Shown: positions 32,485 through 41,079, counted from the first letter of the stretch. The stretch: 42,130 bases of DNA from an uncultured Lachnospiraceae bacterium (GCA_944383965.1 CALWRQ010000011.1:1-42130), one strand, 5' to 3'. A program made the numbers and translations. Notes: generated by a model not told the origin, from the sequence alone.

Positions 32485-33066
32485 ATGAAGAAAATACTGA
32501 TTGCCGTGGGCTGCGCGATGCTGCTGAGCGGCTGTACAGAGAGCAATATTGTAAAACCGGAAAATGCGCCGGCAGTTCCTGAGACGGGAATTGTGGAGGG
32601 AATCCAGATCGACTGGAACCAGGTACAGGAAGAACTGGATGAGCAGTTTGTAGGGTCTGAAGAGTATCCCTACGGAGTGAACATAGATTTTTATGTGGAA
32701 GATGAAAATGCTTATGTAATGGTAACGGTACAGGACGGGGTGACAAAGGAAGAGGCTGCCAAATATGCCACTGCCATCATCAAAGGGTTAAACAGCAGCG
32801 TTGCCATGCAGGATTTCTCCTATCAGGATGACGGAAACAGCCTGTACGGAAAGTTTTCCAAGGAAAATGTGGTGTGGATTTATGTGATGCCGGAAAGCAC
32901 GGCAGATGATGAAAGCACCTGGCTGGTGGACGACGCCATCGTTCCGGCTCAGCAGAGAGAAGTGGAACCCAATTATACCTCCGCGGAATGGGAGACTGCC
33001 AGCTGGTATGAGACGGCAGCAGCAGAGGCTCCTGCTCCTGAAGCGGACACTTCCGAAGCGGAGTAA
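32485..33066 (+). CDS. Predicted lipoprotein of unknown function
   Basis: A 193-residue exported protein. MKKILIAVGCAMLLSGC is a type II signal peptide with lipobox LSGC (Cys 17). The mature part is acidic: QIDWNQVQEELDEQF, a beta-alpha-beta-like section (VNIDFYVEDENAYVMVTVQDGVTKEEAAKYATAIIKGLN) and an Ala/Glu/Pro-rich tail. I do not recognise a family. SD AAGGAGG is 8 nt upstream. The next gene, also exported, starts 5 nt downstream, so the pair probably forms one transcript. Confidence 0.85.
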   Translation: MKKILIAVGCAMLLSGCTESNIVKPENAPAVPETGIVEGIQIDWNQVQEELDEQFVGSEEYPYGVNIDFYVEDENAYVMVTVQDGVTKEEAAKYATAIIKGLNSSVAMQDFSYQDDGNSLYGKFSKENVVWIYVMPESTADDESTWLVDDAIVPAQQREVEPNYTSAEWETASWYETAAAEAPAPEADTSEAE

Positions 33067-33071
33067 CGCTT

Positions 33072-34073
33072 ATGAGGAAGTGCGGCAGGATCCTGGGGCT
33101 GGTATTGGCGGTCATGCTGCTTGTTTTGACTGGAGAAGGACAGAGGGAAGGCTATGATGATCTGCCGGACCGGCTGGAAATACGAAAAAGCGGAGTGGAA
33201 TTTATTCGGATCAATGAAACAGGCCCGGGGATCGGGCTGGAAGAAAAGAAGGACAGCCTTCTGGGAGGCGGTGAGCTGAGACTCCTGGCCAACCAGAGCG
33301 CCAGTCAGATGCTTTCCTCCGTGATCCGGACGAAAGAAGGACATATTATTGTGGTGGACGGCGGGACGCCTGCGGATGCCGGACACCTGGTGGAAACGGT
33401 ACAGTCAATGGGCGGCCGGGTGGATGCCTGGCTCGTTACGCATCTGCACAATGATCATGTGGGTGCGCTGACTTCCATACTGAATATGGAACAGCCGCCT
33501 CTGGAGATCGGAGGAATCTACTATTCCATTGCAGATCTGAACTGGTACTATGAAAAAGACCCATCCAGAGCGGAAACAGCGGCGGCTTTTATGGAAGCCC
33601 TGAAAAAGGTTCCGGAGGAAAAGAAACACGGAGATATTCAGAGAGGAACGCAGATCCAGGTGGGAGATGCTTCGGTGACTGTAATGAATCAGAGATATCT
33701 GGTGGATCAGGACAGCGGAAACAATGCTTCTGTAGCCTACACCGTATGTCTGAACGGAACGTACATTGTCTATCTGGGAGATATGGGACAGGAAGCAGGA
33801 AAAAGACTTCTGCAGGACTGGGGCCCGCAGGGGCTGAAGTGTGATATCGTTCAGATGGCTCATCACGGCCAGGGAGGGGTGGATCAGGATTTCTACCGGG
33901 CTCTTCAGCCGAAGATCTGCCTGTGGCCCACTCCCCAATGGCTGTGGGACAATGACAACGGAGGCGGCCCGGGCAGCGGAAGCTGGCTTACGGCCACCAC
34001 CAGAAAATGGATGGAAGAACTTGGGGTTTCCCGTCATTACTGTATCAAGGACGGGGACCAGATCATTCTCTGA
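33072..34073 (+). CDS. Exported metallo-beta-lactamase-fold hydrolase
   Basis: A 333-residue protein with a hydrophobic N-terminal segment (about 7-22, probable signal or anchor) and an MBL fold of the ComEC/Rec2-like subgroup. GHIIVVDGGTPADAGHL is followed by WLVTHLHNDHVGAL (HxHxDH metal site, about 118-127), later TYIVYLGDMGQEAG and VQMAHHGQGG. Members hydrolyse phosphodiesters or other esters; the substrate is not predictable here. Its TGA stop abuts directly on that of the convergent gene (TGATCA at 34071-34076). Confidence 0.88.
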   Translation: MRKCGRILGLVLAVMLLVLTGEGQREGYDDLPDRLEIRKSGVEFIRINETGPGIGLEEKKDSLLGGGELRLLANQSASQMLSSVIRTKEGHIIVVDGGTPADAGHLVETVQSMGGRVDAWLVTHLHNDHVGALTSILNMEQPPLEIGGIYYSIADLNWYYEKDPSRAETAAAFMEALKKVPEEKKHGDIQRGTQIQVGDASVTVMNQRYLVDQDSGNNASVAYTVCLNGTYIVYLGDMGQEAGKRLLQDWGPQGLKCDIVQMAHHGQGGVDQDFYRALQPKICLWPTPQWLWDNDNGGGPGSGSWLTATTRKWMEELGVSRHYCIKDGDQIIL

Positions 34074-35054
34074 TCAGTCTTTTACGGTAAGCCCGCTGTG
34101 ATAGGAGTGGTTGCCCAGCTCTTTCAGCAGGAGATGGAAATCCTGATTTTCCAGAGGAACAGCGGAAGTCAGGCACTTGTTGAGCAGATAGTAAAGCAGG
34201 CTGCATTTGGAAAGGGCCTGATAAAACAGCTCGGGAAATGTGGCATTGGATGCCAGAGCCTTGTCCCAGGGATTGCACCAGATTTCCTGGTCAAGGTTCA
34301 GACATTTCCGGGGATTGGAGACTTCATCGGTGACCAGCTTGGCAGAAGCTACCGGGGTTTTCAGGAAAATGGATTCCACAAATTCAATACTGTTTTTCTT
34401 CCTGCCGGATTTGTCCGCCAGAGTGCGGCATCCGAACCGCAGAGCGAGAATGGACCGGTGTACCATACGGGGACTTACCTGAAAGTTGTTCCGATAGGTA
34501 ATGGGATAATAGGTCTCGTTGATACAGGAAGAGAGAAAACGGGAGATGAACTGAATCTCCTGTCCGTTTAAGCAAATGGTAGCCGCCTGGTTGAACTGGG
34601 ACGGCTTCTTTTTTTTGTATTGTTTCAGTAAAAGGGCATCAATGTCATTTTCCAGAGAGGCATGCATGCCGTGATGATGGGTGGAGGGGTTATTGATGTC
34701 ATAGCCGATTCTGCCGTATACATAGGGATGACAGATGGAATCCCCCACATAGTGGCAGATAAATCCGGCCAGATAGGAAAGCCCCTGCTCCCTCTGCTGT
34801 CTGGAAGAAAGCCTGGACAGATGGGTCAGATAGCAGCGGAAAAAATCATTTACGTGGTGTTCGTGCATATAGGATCCCACGTTCCGGTAGTCCCGGTGCC
34901 GGAGGATGGGAATATTGTAGAAAAACATATCAGGACCCTGGAGGCCCAGCTGATAAAGCCAGCGGTATTTTGCGATGATATGCTTGAGCGGCTGGTATTT
35001 CATATCATTGTAGGCTTTCATACCCATAATGTAATGAGTTGTAAATCCCGGCAT
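34074..35054 (-). CDS. Zinc-dependent phospholipase C family protein
   Basis: A 326-residue protein beginning MPGFTTHYIMGMKAYNDM, with His residues typical of the Zn_dep_PLPC family. Other His/Asp pairs follow (GLQGPDMFFYN, SYLAGFICHYVGDSICHPYVYG, HHGMHASLENDIDALLL). No signal peptide is visible, so cytoplasmic location is likely. I chose ATG 35054 over the ATG 4 codons earlier because GAGGG lies 7 nt before it. It is convergent with the MBL gene without any intergenic base. Confidence 0.85.
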   Translation of the reverse strand: MPGFTTHYIMGMKAYNDMKYQPLKHIIAKYRWLYQLGLQGPDMFFYNIPILRHRDYRNVGSYMHEHHVNDFFRCYLTHLSRLSSRQQREQGLSYLAGFICHYVGDSICHPYVYGRIGYDINNPSTHHHGMHASLENDIDALLLKQYKKKKPSQFNQAATICLNGQEIQFISRFLSSCINETYYPITYRNNFQVSPRMVHRSILALRFGCRTLADKSGRKKNSIEFVESIFLKTPVASAKLVTDEVSNPRKCLNLDQEIWCNPWDKALASNATFPELFYQALSKCSLLYYLLNKCLTSAVPLENQDFHLLLKELGNHSYHSGLTVKD

Positions 35055-35149
35055 ATAATCCCTCATTTCTGAAATAGGTTCTTATGGGAATAAGTATAAC
35101 ACATCCGGTCATAAAATGCGATAGAAAAGCGGCGGAAAGAGGGAGCGGA

Positions 35150-36490
35150 ATGATACACAGACTGCAGGAACTGGTGTGGGGACCATGGATGCTGGCGGTG
35201 CTTTTGGGGATGGGAATTTACCTGACGGCGGGAAGCCGCTTTTTTCAGATCCGCAGATTCCGGCTGTGGTGGGGAGAGACGGGAGGCAGGCTGTGGAAAG
35301 GGGAAGGAAAGGAGAAAAGGAAGGGGGAAAAGGGAGGAATCTCTTCCTTTCAGACCGCCTGTACCGCACTGGCAGCGACCATCGGTACAGGGAATATTGC
35401 CGGTGTGGCGACGGCACTGACCGCCGGAGGGCCGGGGGCCATATTCTGGATGTGGGTATCTGCGGCCATAGGAATGATGACTGCCTACGGAGAGGCCTAT
35501 CTGGGAGTGCGGTACAGAAAACGGGAAAAAGGCAGATGGCTGGCGGGACCGATGGTCTGTCTGGAAAGCCGTCTGGGCCTTCCGGCTGCCGGTCTGATTT
35601 ACAGCTTCCTCTGTGTGATGGCCTCTCTGGGAATGGGAAGCATGGTTCAGGCCAATGCGCTGTCTCAGACAGCATCCTACAGCTTTCTGATCCCTCCCTT
35701 GTTCTGTGGGATCGTTGTCACAGCTCTGGTGGGAATGGTGGCAGCAGGAGGAGAGAATAGGATTGCAGCCGTTTCCGGCTTCCTTATGCCGGCTGCTTCT
35801 GGAATCTACATGGCGTTCTCTCTGATTGTGATCTTCTCCTGCTGGGACCGCGTTCCTTCTGTGCTGGCCGGCGTATTCCGGTCTGCTTTTGAACCGGCTG
35901 CAGCAGCAGGCGGATCGGCAGGATATGTGCTGAGCAGAAGTCTGCGCTACGGAATGGCCAGAGGCGTTTTTTCCAACGAGGCAGGGTTGGGGACTCTGGC
36001 CATTCTTCACGGAGCAGCGGATGAGGGGACGGCTCAGAGTCAGGGAATGTGGGCCATGTTTGAGGTATTTTTTGATACGATTGTAGTATGCACGCTTACG
36101 GCTCTGGTGATTCTCCTCACTGTGGGACCGGAAGGCGGAGAAGGATATGACGGAGCAGCCCTGGCAGCCCTGTGCTTTTCCCGGCGTCTGGGACCGGCAG
36201 GTGAGTATTTGGTATCGGGAGCGATGATCCTGTTTGCATTTGCAACCATGGCAGCCTGGTCTTATATGGGAAAGCAGGCATTTCATCATCTGCTTTCCAG
36301 AACCTCTGTTCCTGAGCGGCTGGGGGGACGGATTTATATGGTGTTTTTTCTGAATGCGGTTTTTCTGGGATCACTGGCCAGGCTGGACATGGTATGGGAG
36401 CTGTCGGATCTGTGGAACGGACTGATGGCAGTGCCGAATCTGGCGGCGCTGTTCCTCCTGAGAAAGGAAATCATAAAAAACATTCCTTGA
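35150..36490 (+). CDS. AGCS-family alanine/sodium symporter
   Basis: A 446-residue, about 11-helix amino-acid:Na+ symporter. LVWGPWMLAVLLGMGIYLTAG starts the first helix; the core ALAATIGTGNIAGVATALTAGGPGAIFWMW is the family signature (about 78-107). Later VFSNEAGLGTLAILHGAA and a GGEGYDGAALA loop are as expected. It imports alanine or glycine. Start ATG 35150 is preceded by GGGAG; the open frame runs 22 codons upstream without a ribosome binding site. The next transcription unit's -35 box overlaps its stop codon. Confidence 0.92.
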   Translation: MIHRLQELVWGPWMLAVLLGMGIYLTAGSRFFQIRRFRLWWGETGGRLWKGEGKEKRKGEKGGISSFQTACTALAATIGTGNIAGVATALTAGGPGAIFWMWVSAAIGMMTAYGEAYLGVRYRKREKGRWLAGPMVCLESRLGLPAAGLIYSFLCVMASLGMGSMVQANALSQTASYSFLIPPLFCGIVVTALVGMVAAGGENRIAAVSGFLMPAASGIYMAFSLIVIFSCWDRVPSVLAGVFRSAFEPAAAAGGSAGYVLSRSLRYGMARGVFSNEAGLGTLAILHGAADEGTAQSQGMWAMFEVFFDTIVVCTLTALVILLTVGPEGGEGYDGAALAALCFSRRLGPAGEYLVSGAMILFAFATMAAWSYMGKQAFHHLLSRTSVPERLGGRIYMVFFLNAVFLGSLARLDMVWELSDLWNGLMAVPNLAALFLLRKEIIKNIP

Positions 36491-36515
36491 CACAGACAGC
36501 TTTTTTCAGTATACT
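36487..36515 (+). promoter_or_regulatory. Consensus sigma-A promoter of the riboswitch transcript
   Basis: TTGACA at 36487-36492, 17-nt spacer, TATACT at 36510-36515. The -35 box contains the TGA stop of the symporter gene. Initiation near 36522 coincides with the start of the riboswitch stem. Confidence 0.85.
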
Positions 36516-36523
36516 TTTAGCTT

Positions 36524-36619
36524 GATGAAAGGGAGTAGCTTCCATTGCAGAATGTTGTGTATGGCCGTCATCACAGTTAGAAATAACTCGGTATACATAT
36601 AATAAGCGAGACTTTGATC
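36524..36619 (+). ncRNA. yybP-ykoY (Mn2+-sensing) riboswitch aptamer
   Basis: The two conserved loops of the family are present: GGGAGTAGC at 36531-36539 and GCGAGACTTTG at 36606-36616, with GCCGTCATCAC between (36564-36574). The ends GATGAAAG and CTTTGATC close a P1 helix with one mismatch. This class senses Mn2+ (with Mg2+) and normally lies upstream of cation transporters, which fits the antiporter gene that follows. Binding should stabilise P1 and prevent the terminator. Confidence 0.85.
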
Positions 36620-36653
36620 GCATGGCTGTCATGCGTGAAAAGCCTCGCTTTTT
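36604..36653 (+). terminator. Riboswitch expression-platform terminator
   Basis: AAGCGAG (36604-36610) pairs with CTCGCTT (36644-36650), and inside them CGCATG (36619-36624) with CATGCG (36630-36635); TTT follows. The 5' arm is shared with the aptamer's 3' strand, so terminator and aptamer are mutually exclusive. Confidence 0.8.
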
Positions 36654-36692
36654 ACGTACAGGAAAAATCACAAGAGAGGAAGATGCAGTATT

Positions 36693-37625
36693 ATGGGAAT
36701 GGTTTGTCTGTTGCTGGTAGTAGGATTTGTGCTTTTGATCAAGGGAGCGGATTTCTTTGTGGAAGGAAGTTCTTCGGTGGCAAAGCTGCTTCGGGTTCCG
36801 TCGGTGATCATCGGTCTGACGGTGGTGGCTTTCGGCACCAGTGCTCCGGAACTGGCAGTGAGTGTAACGGCTGCGCTGAGCCACAATAACGGAATTGCAG
36901 TGGGAAATGTGATCGGGTCCAACATTTTCAATCTGCTGATGGTAACAGGACTGAGTGCCATCGTGATGATCATGCCGGCGGACAGAAAGATCATGAGCTG
37001 GGACTTCCCTTTTTCTATCGTGATTGCTGTGATACTGCTGGCCATGATTGCCTTTGACAGGACGATGGGGAGAGGAGACGGACTGGTGCTCCTGGCACTG
37101 TTCGGATATTTTCTGTATAAGATTATCCGCTCCGCACTGGAAGGAAGAGAGGAGTCTGCGGAAGAGATTGCGGTCATGTCTCCCGTCAAAAGCGCTGTTC
37201 TGATCTTCGGAGGACTGGCAGCTATCGTGATCGGGGGAGATCTGGTGGTAAACAGTGCCAGCAGCATTGCTTCTGCCTTCGGCCTGAGTCAGAACCTGAT
37301 CGGGCTGACCATTGTGGCCGTCGGGACGTCCCTGCCGGAGCTTGTGACCAGTATGGTCGCTGCCAAAAAAGGAGAAAACGGACTGGCACTCGGAAATGTG
37401 ATCGGTTCCAATATTTTTAATATTCTGCTGATTCTGGGACTGTCTTCCGTGCTCAGCCCCATTCCGGTAACCATTGTTACTTCTTATGATCTGATCTGCC
37501 TGATCCTGTTCAGCGGAGTATGCTGGCTGATGGGAAGAAAAGGAATGAAATATAACCGGATGCATGGATGGATCATGGTGGCGATGTACATTGCCTATAC
37601 AGCCTATATCATCCTCAGAGCCTAG
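36693..37625 (+). CDS. CaCA-family cation antiporter (YrbG-like)
   Basis: A 310-residue, about 10-helix K+-independent Ca2+/Na+ exchanger-like protein. The two inverted alpha repeats are clear: VIIGLTVVAFGTSAPELAV with NVIGSNIFNLL near 30-80, and LIGLTIVAVGTSLPELVTS with NVIGSNIFNILL near 205-250, each with the ion-binding Glu. Control by a yybP-ykoY riboswitch suggests Mn2+ (or another divalent ion) export as its role; this is inference. SD AGAGAGGA is 12 nt before ATG 36693. Alternative ATG at 36699. Confidence 0.92.
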   Translation: MGMVCLLLVVGFVLLIKGADFFVEGSSSVAKLLRVPSVIIGLTVVAFGTSAPELAVSVTAALSHNNGIAVGNVIGSNIFNLLMVTGLSAIVMIMPADRKIMSWDFPFSIVIAVILLAMIAFDRTMGRGDGLVLLALFGYFLYKIIRSALEGREESAEEIAVMSPVKSAVLIFGGLAAIVIGGDLVVNSASSIASAFGLSQNLIGLTIVAVGTSLPELVTSMVAAKKGENGLALGNVIGSNIFNILLILGLSSVLSPIPVTIVTSYDLICLILFSGVCWLMGRKGMKYNRMHGWIMVAMYIAYTAYIILRA

Positions 37626-37667
37626 GAAGCAATCCGGCTTTGAAAAAAGAATATCTGACAGACGAAT

Positions 37668-37697
37668 AAATCCGGGGGCCCCGCGCCACCCGGATTT
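37668..37697 (+). terminator. Probable terminator of the antiporter gene
   Basis: AAATCCGGG (37668-37676) and CCCGGATTT (37689-37697) form a perfect 9-bp stem with a GC-rich 12-nt loop. The T-run after it is poor (GTATTATA), so termination strength is uncertain. Confidence 0.6.
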
Positions 37698-37819
37698 GTA
37701 TTATAAAAAAGGGAGGAGAGCTGATAAAATCAGCCCAAGTATTATGAAAAAAATCTTTTAATATAGCAGCTCTTGCTGTCTATGGTTGTAGTATAGATGG
37801 GAAACATGAAGAAAAAATG

Positions 37820-37849
37820 TTGATTGTGTAAATGGATTTTAAATATATT
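37820..37849 (+). promoter_or_regulatory. Putative promoter of the PrcB-like gene
   Basis: TTGATT at 37820-37825, 18-nt spacer, TATATT at 37844-37849, leaving a leader of about 80 nt. Confidence 0.55.
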
Positions 37850-37936
37850 TTGAACAAAATATGAACACCGGAAAGGCAGTCATATCCTTCCCCAAAGAAA
37901 CATAGCATAGTAGTGATTGGAAAAAAGGAGGCAGTC

Positions 37937-38365
37937 ATGAGAGGGATATTCAACAAGAAGACAGTCATGGCGGCTGCATTGATGCTGTGGGTGTTTCTGG
38001 TGCGATTTGCCGCCGGGTGTGCGCAGCAGGCGGAGCCGGCCAGGGTAAGAGATCTGGATTTTACGGTTGTGGGGAACAGGGAGGTGCCTGAAGAACTGCA
38101 GGGGATCATTGAAGAAAAAAAGACGGCGCCGTTCAAACTTACCTACTCAGACGGGGAAGGACTGTACATAGCGCAGGGCTACGGCGAGCAGGAAACAGGG
38201 GGCTACAGCATCGCAGTCCGGGAACTCTATCTGACAGAGGACTCTATTCAGTTTCAGGCGGAGCTGATGGGCCCGGAAAAGGGGGAGGACGGGGGAACGG
38301 AAAAATCCTATCCCTACATTGTGGTGAAGACCGAGTATCTGGAAGAACCGGTCGTGTTCCGATGA
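37937..38365 (+). CDS. PrcB-like lipoprotein
   Basis: A 142-residue exported protein. Residues 1-25 are a signal peptide (KKTVMAAALMLWVFLVRFAAGC) with a possible lipobox AAGC. The C-terminal half GEQETGGYSIAVRELYLTEDSIQFQAELMGP ... SYPYIVVKTEYLEEPVVF matches the PrcB C-terminal pattern (GGY.I.v ... yPY.iVk). PrcB is known as a partner of the Treponema dentilisin protease; no such protease is here. ATG 37937 has AAGGAGG 6 nt upstream. A strong terminator follows its stop directly. Confidence 0.8.
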   Translation: MRGIFNKKTVMAAALMLWVFLVRFAAGCAQQAEPARVRDLDFTVVGNREVPEELQGIIEEKKTAPFKLTYSDGEGLYIAQGYGEQETGGYSIAVRELYLTEDSIQFQAELMGPEKGEDGGTEKSYPYIVVKTEYLEEPVVFR

Positions 38366-38366
38366 G

Positions 38367-38394
38367 GAGCCGGCTTTTATGCCGGCTCTTTTCT
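38367..38394 (+). terminator. Intrinsic terminator of the PrcB-like gene
   Basis: GAGCCGGC (38367-38374), loop TTTTAT, GCCGGCTC (38381-38388), then TTTTCT. Starts 1 nt after the stop codon. Confidence 0.88.
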
Positions 38395-38518
38395 GATGCA
38401 GTTTCTGCTGGCGCACAGGCGGAATATGAGATATGATGTACTGTATGGAAAGGGGACAGGCGGTTTTCAGGAAACTGCTGAAACCCGGAAAATAAATATC
38501 AGAATCAGGAGAAAATAC

Positions 38519-39385
38519 ATGATGAAAACTCCCTGTCAGAGAATAGAGAGCAGTATTATAAAAAAATTCCGGAAGGAGATCTGGCGTCCGTTTGTCAGGG
38601 CCATGCAGGAGTACCGGATGGTAAAGGACGGAGACCGGGTGGCGGTGTGCATTTCCGGGGGAAAGGATTCCATGCTGCTGGCAAAGTGCATGCAGGAGAT
38701 CCGGCGTCATGGAAATGTGGACTTTGATCTGGAATTTCTTGTTATGGATCCCGGATACCATCCGGACAATCGGAAAATGATAGAGGAAAACGCACGGCTG
38801 ATGGAGATTCCCGTCCGGATTCTGGAGTCGGATATTTTTGAGGCGGTAACGGATGTGAAGGACAATCCCTGCTATCTGTGCGCCAGAATGAGGAGGGGGT
38901 TTCTTTACGCGGGAGCTTCCCGACTGGGATGCAATAAGATTGCCCTGGGGCACCATTTTAACGATGTGGTGGAAACGACTTTGATGGGAATGCTTTACGG
39001 AGGCCAGTTCAACACCATGATGCCCAAGCTGCACAGCACCAATTTTCAGGGAATGGAGCTGATCCGGCCGCTGTATTATGTGAGGGAAGAGGATATTCTG
39101 GCCTGGAAGGATTTCAACGGTCTGCGTTTTCTCCAGTGTGCATGCCGGTTTACGGAACAGATTGCCAGAGAACGTGAGGCAGCCGGAGAAAAGGTGGATG
39201 CGGCAGATATCGTGCATACCTCCAAGAGACAGGAGGTCAAGGAACTGATTGCTTCCCTGAAAAAGAATAACCCGGGAGTGGAAAACAATATTCTGAAAAG
39301 TGCGGAAAATGTAAATCTGGACATCTGCCTGGGCTATGTATCCGGGGGAGTGCGCCATCATTTTATGGAACGGTACGGGGAGTAA
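38519..39385 (+). CDS. TtcA-type tRNA 2-thiocytidine synthetase family protein
   Basis: A 288-residue adenine nucleotide alpha-hydrolase (PP-loop) protein. ISGGKDSM near 44-51 is the ATP PP-loop; CYLCAR (Cys 118 and 121) and a CAC pair near 206-208 suit the iron-sulphur cluster of TtcA. IALGHHFNDVVETTLMGMLYGG is conserved in the family. It would thiolate tRNA cytidine 32. Start ATG 38519 has AGGAG 7 nt upstream; the open frame extends upstream into untranslated leader. Confidence 0.88.
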   Translation: MMKTPCQRIESSIIKKFRKEIWRPFVRAMQEYRMVKDGDRVAVCISGGKDSMLLAKCMQEIRRHGNVDFDLEFLVMDPGYHPDNRKMIEENARLMEIPVRILESDIFEAVTDVKDNPCYLCARMRRGFLYAGASRLGCNKIALGHHFNDVVETTLMGMLYGGQFNTMMPKLHSTNFQGMELIRPLYYVREEDILAWKDFNGLRFLQCACRFTEQIAREREAAGEKVDAADIVHTSKRQEVKELIASLKKNNPGVENNILKSAENVNLDICLGYVSGGVRHHFMERYGE

Positions 39386-39452
39386 GGCTCATAAAAGCCG
39401 GCCGGACAGCATAGAGTTTCATATAAAAAACTGATAAGGAAGGCATGGCGAC

Positions 39453-41018
39453 ATGGAGCTGGTAAAGAAGAATATCCGGATGAGCCGGTGGAAAAACCAG
39501 GCAGCTGCCCAGCTGACTCTGGATGAAGATTTTATTGTTCCGGATACAATGGAGGATATGGAGCAGGTGGTGCTGGATACGGGGACCGTACAGCTGGAAT
39601 CCTCCAGGCCGCAGGGAGAGAAGGTGGTGATCCGGGGAAAGCTTGATTTCAAGGTGCTGTACCGGAAGGAAGGCGGAGGACTTCAGTCCCTGGGCGGATC
39701 TCTGCCGTTTGAGGAGACCGTAAATGTTCCCGGACTGTCCGAGCATGACTTTGTGAACGTGTCCTGGGAACTGGATGATCTGAACGCAGGAATGATAAAC
39801 TCCAGGAAAATGAGCATTAAAGCGCTGGTGACGCTGCGGGTTCAGGTAGAAACGATCTATGATGCGGAAGCAGCGGCAGATGCGGCGGCGTCCGGAAACG
39901 GGGAGGAACTGGAGACCCTGAAAGAGGAGCTGGATGTGGCGGGGATTGCTGTCCGGAAAAAGGACACGTACCGGGTAAAAGAGAACATTCCTCTGTCCGG
40001 CAGCAAGCCCAACATGGAAAAGATCCTGTGGAGCGAAGTGCGTCTGGCGGGGACTTCCAGCCGCCCGGGGGACGGAAGCATTCATATTGACGGAGAATTG
40101 TCTGTATTTGTGATCTATGTTTCAGAGGGGGAGGACGCCCCGGTGCAGTGGCTGGAAGAAAGTGTTCCTTTTTCCGGAGAACTGGAAGTGAGCGGCTGCC
40201 GGGAGGAGATGATTCCGGTGGTCTCTCTGCGTCTGGTTCACAGGGATGTGGAGGCAAAGCCGGACTATGACGGGGAAATGCGGGAGCTGGAGCTGGATGC
40301 GGTGATCGAAGCGGATATGAGATTGTATGAGGAGGAGAAGATCGGACTTCTCAGCGATCTCTACTCCACGAACAGAGAGATCATTCCGGAAACAGGAGAG
40401 GTGTGCTTTGACCAGATCCTGGCAAAAAATCTCTGCAAATGCAGGATCGGAGAAAAGCTGGAGATCGGACGCCGGGACCGTATTCTTCAGATCTGCCACA
40501 GTCAGGGAGCCATAAAGATTGATGAAACGGAAGTCAGGGAGGATGCTCTGTACATAGAAGGGGCTCTGGAAGTACAGCTTCTGTATATGACGGATGATGA
40601 CAGTCAGCCGATCCAGTCGGTGACTGAGGCAGTGCCGTTCCGCCAGGCAGTAGAGGCCAAGGGAATCGGAGAAGAGAGTATCTGTCAGATCAGCGCCGGG
40701 CTGGATAATCTGTCGGCAGTCATGCTGGGAGGAAGTATGGTGGAGATCAAGGCGGTGATCAATCTGGATCTTCTTGTTCTTCGCCCTGTATGCCGCCAGG
40801 TGATCACCGGAGTTCAGGTGCAGCCTCTGGATGTGGAAAAGCTTCAGAAGCTGCCGGGGATAGTTGGATACATCGTTCAGCCGGGAGATTCTCTGTGGAA
40901 AATTGCAAAGAAATTTCATACCACGGTGGAAAACATAATGGACGCCAATGGACTGACCTCTGATCAGATTTCTCCGGGGGAGCGGCTGATCCTGGTCAAG
41001 GAGATCGCGCAGGGATAG
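39453..41018 (+). CDS. sipL: SipL-like spore morphogenesis protein (SPOCS + LysM)
   Basis: A 521-residue protein with N-terminal and central SPOCS/DUF3794 domains (VVLDTGTVQLESS, VVIRGKLDFKVLYR, SLPFEETVNVPG; again EGALEVQLLYMTDDDSQPIQSV) and a C-terminal LysM domain near 472-516 (GYIVQPGDSLWKIAKKFHTT ... NGLTSDQISPGERLIL). This order and size are those of clostridial SipL, which binds SpoIVA through LysM and is needed for coat encasement of the forespore. No sigma-E or sigma-K promoter could be recognised in the short upstream gap. It is the main sign that the organism forms endospores. Confidence 0.92.
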   Translation: MELVKKNIRMSRWKNQAAAQLTLDEDFIVPDTMEDMEQVVLDTGTVQLESSRPQGEKVVIRGKLDFKVLYRKEGGGLQSLGGSLPFEETVNVPGLSEHDFVNVSWELDDLNAGMINSRKMSIKALVTLRVQVETIYDAEAAADAAASGNGEELETLKEELDVAGIAVRKKDTYRVKENIPLSGSKPNMEKILWSEVRLAGTSSRPGDGSIHIDGELSVFVIYVSEGEDAPVQWLEESVPFSGELEVSGCREEMIPVVSLRLVHRDVEAKPDYDGEMRELELDAVIEADMRLYEEEKIGLLSDLYSTNREIIPETGEVCFDQILAKNLCKCRIGEKLEIGRRDRILQICHSQGAIKIDETEVREDALYIEGALEVQLLYMTDDDSQPIQSVTEAVPFRQAVEAKGIGEESICQISAGLDNLSAVMLGGSMVEIKAVINLDLLVLRPVCRQVITGVQVQPLDVEKLQKLPGIVGYIVQPGDSLWKIAKKFHTTVENIMDANGLTSDQISPGERLILVKEIAQG

Positions 41019-41060
41019 AACAGGAACCAAAAGAAAAAAACGGAATAGAATAAAGTAAAG

Positions 41061-41076
41061 CTGCCGGAAACGGCAG
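41061..41076 (+). other. Small GAAA-tetraloop hairpin
   Basis: CTGCCG / CGGCAG closed by GAAA, extended by AAG...CTT with a 2-nt bulge. It follows sipL by 42 nt. There is no T-run, so it may belong to the structured RNA that starts a few bases later. Confidence 0.5.
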
Positions 41077-41079
41077 AGC

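Larger units (their letters stand above)
37626..37936 (+). other. 310-nt intergenic region
   Basis: Holds the terminator at 37668-37697, then a stretch with competing hairpins: GCTGAT/ATCAGC (37720-37734), AGAGCTG/CAGCTCT (37717-37723 with 37767-37773) and ATAGCAGC/GCTGTCTAT (37763-37783). A promoter lies at 37820-37849. No gene is supported; one 5-codon ATG frame follows a GGGAGG at a poor distance. Confidence 0.6.

Noticed and set aside
39386-39452. Sigma-E-type promoter for sipL
   Set aside because: A CATATAAA resembles a -10 element, but nothing like the sigma-E -35 lies at the needed distance.
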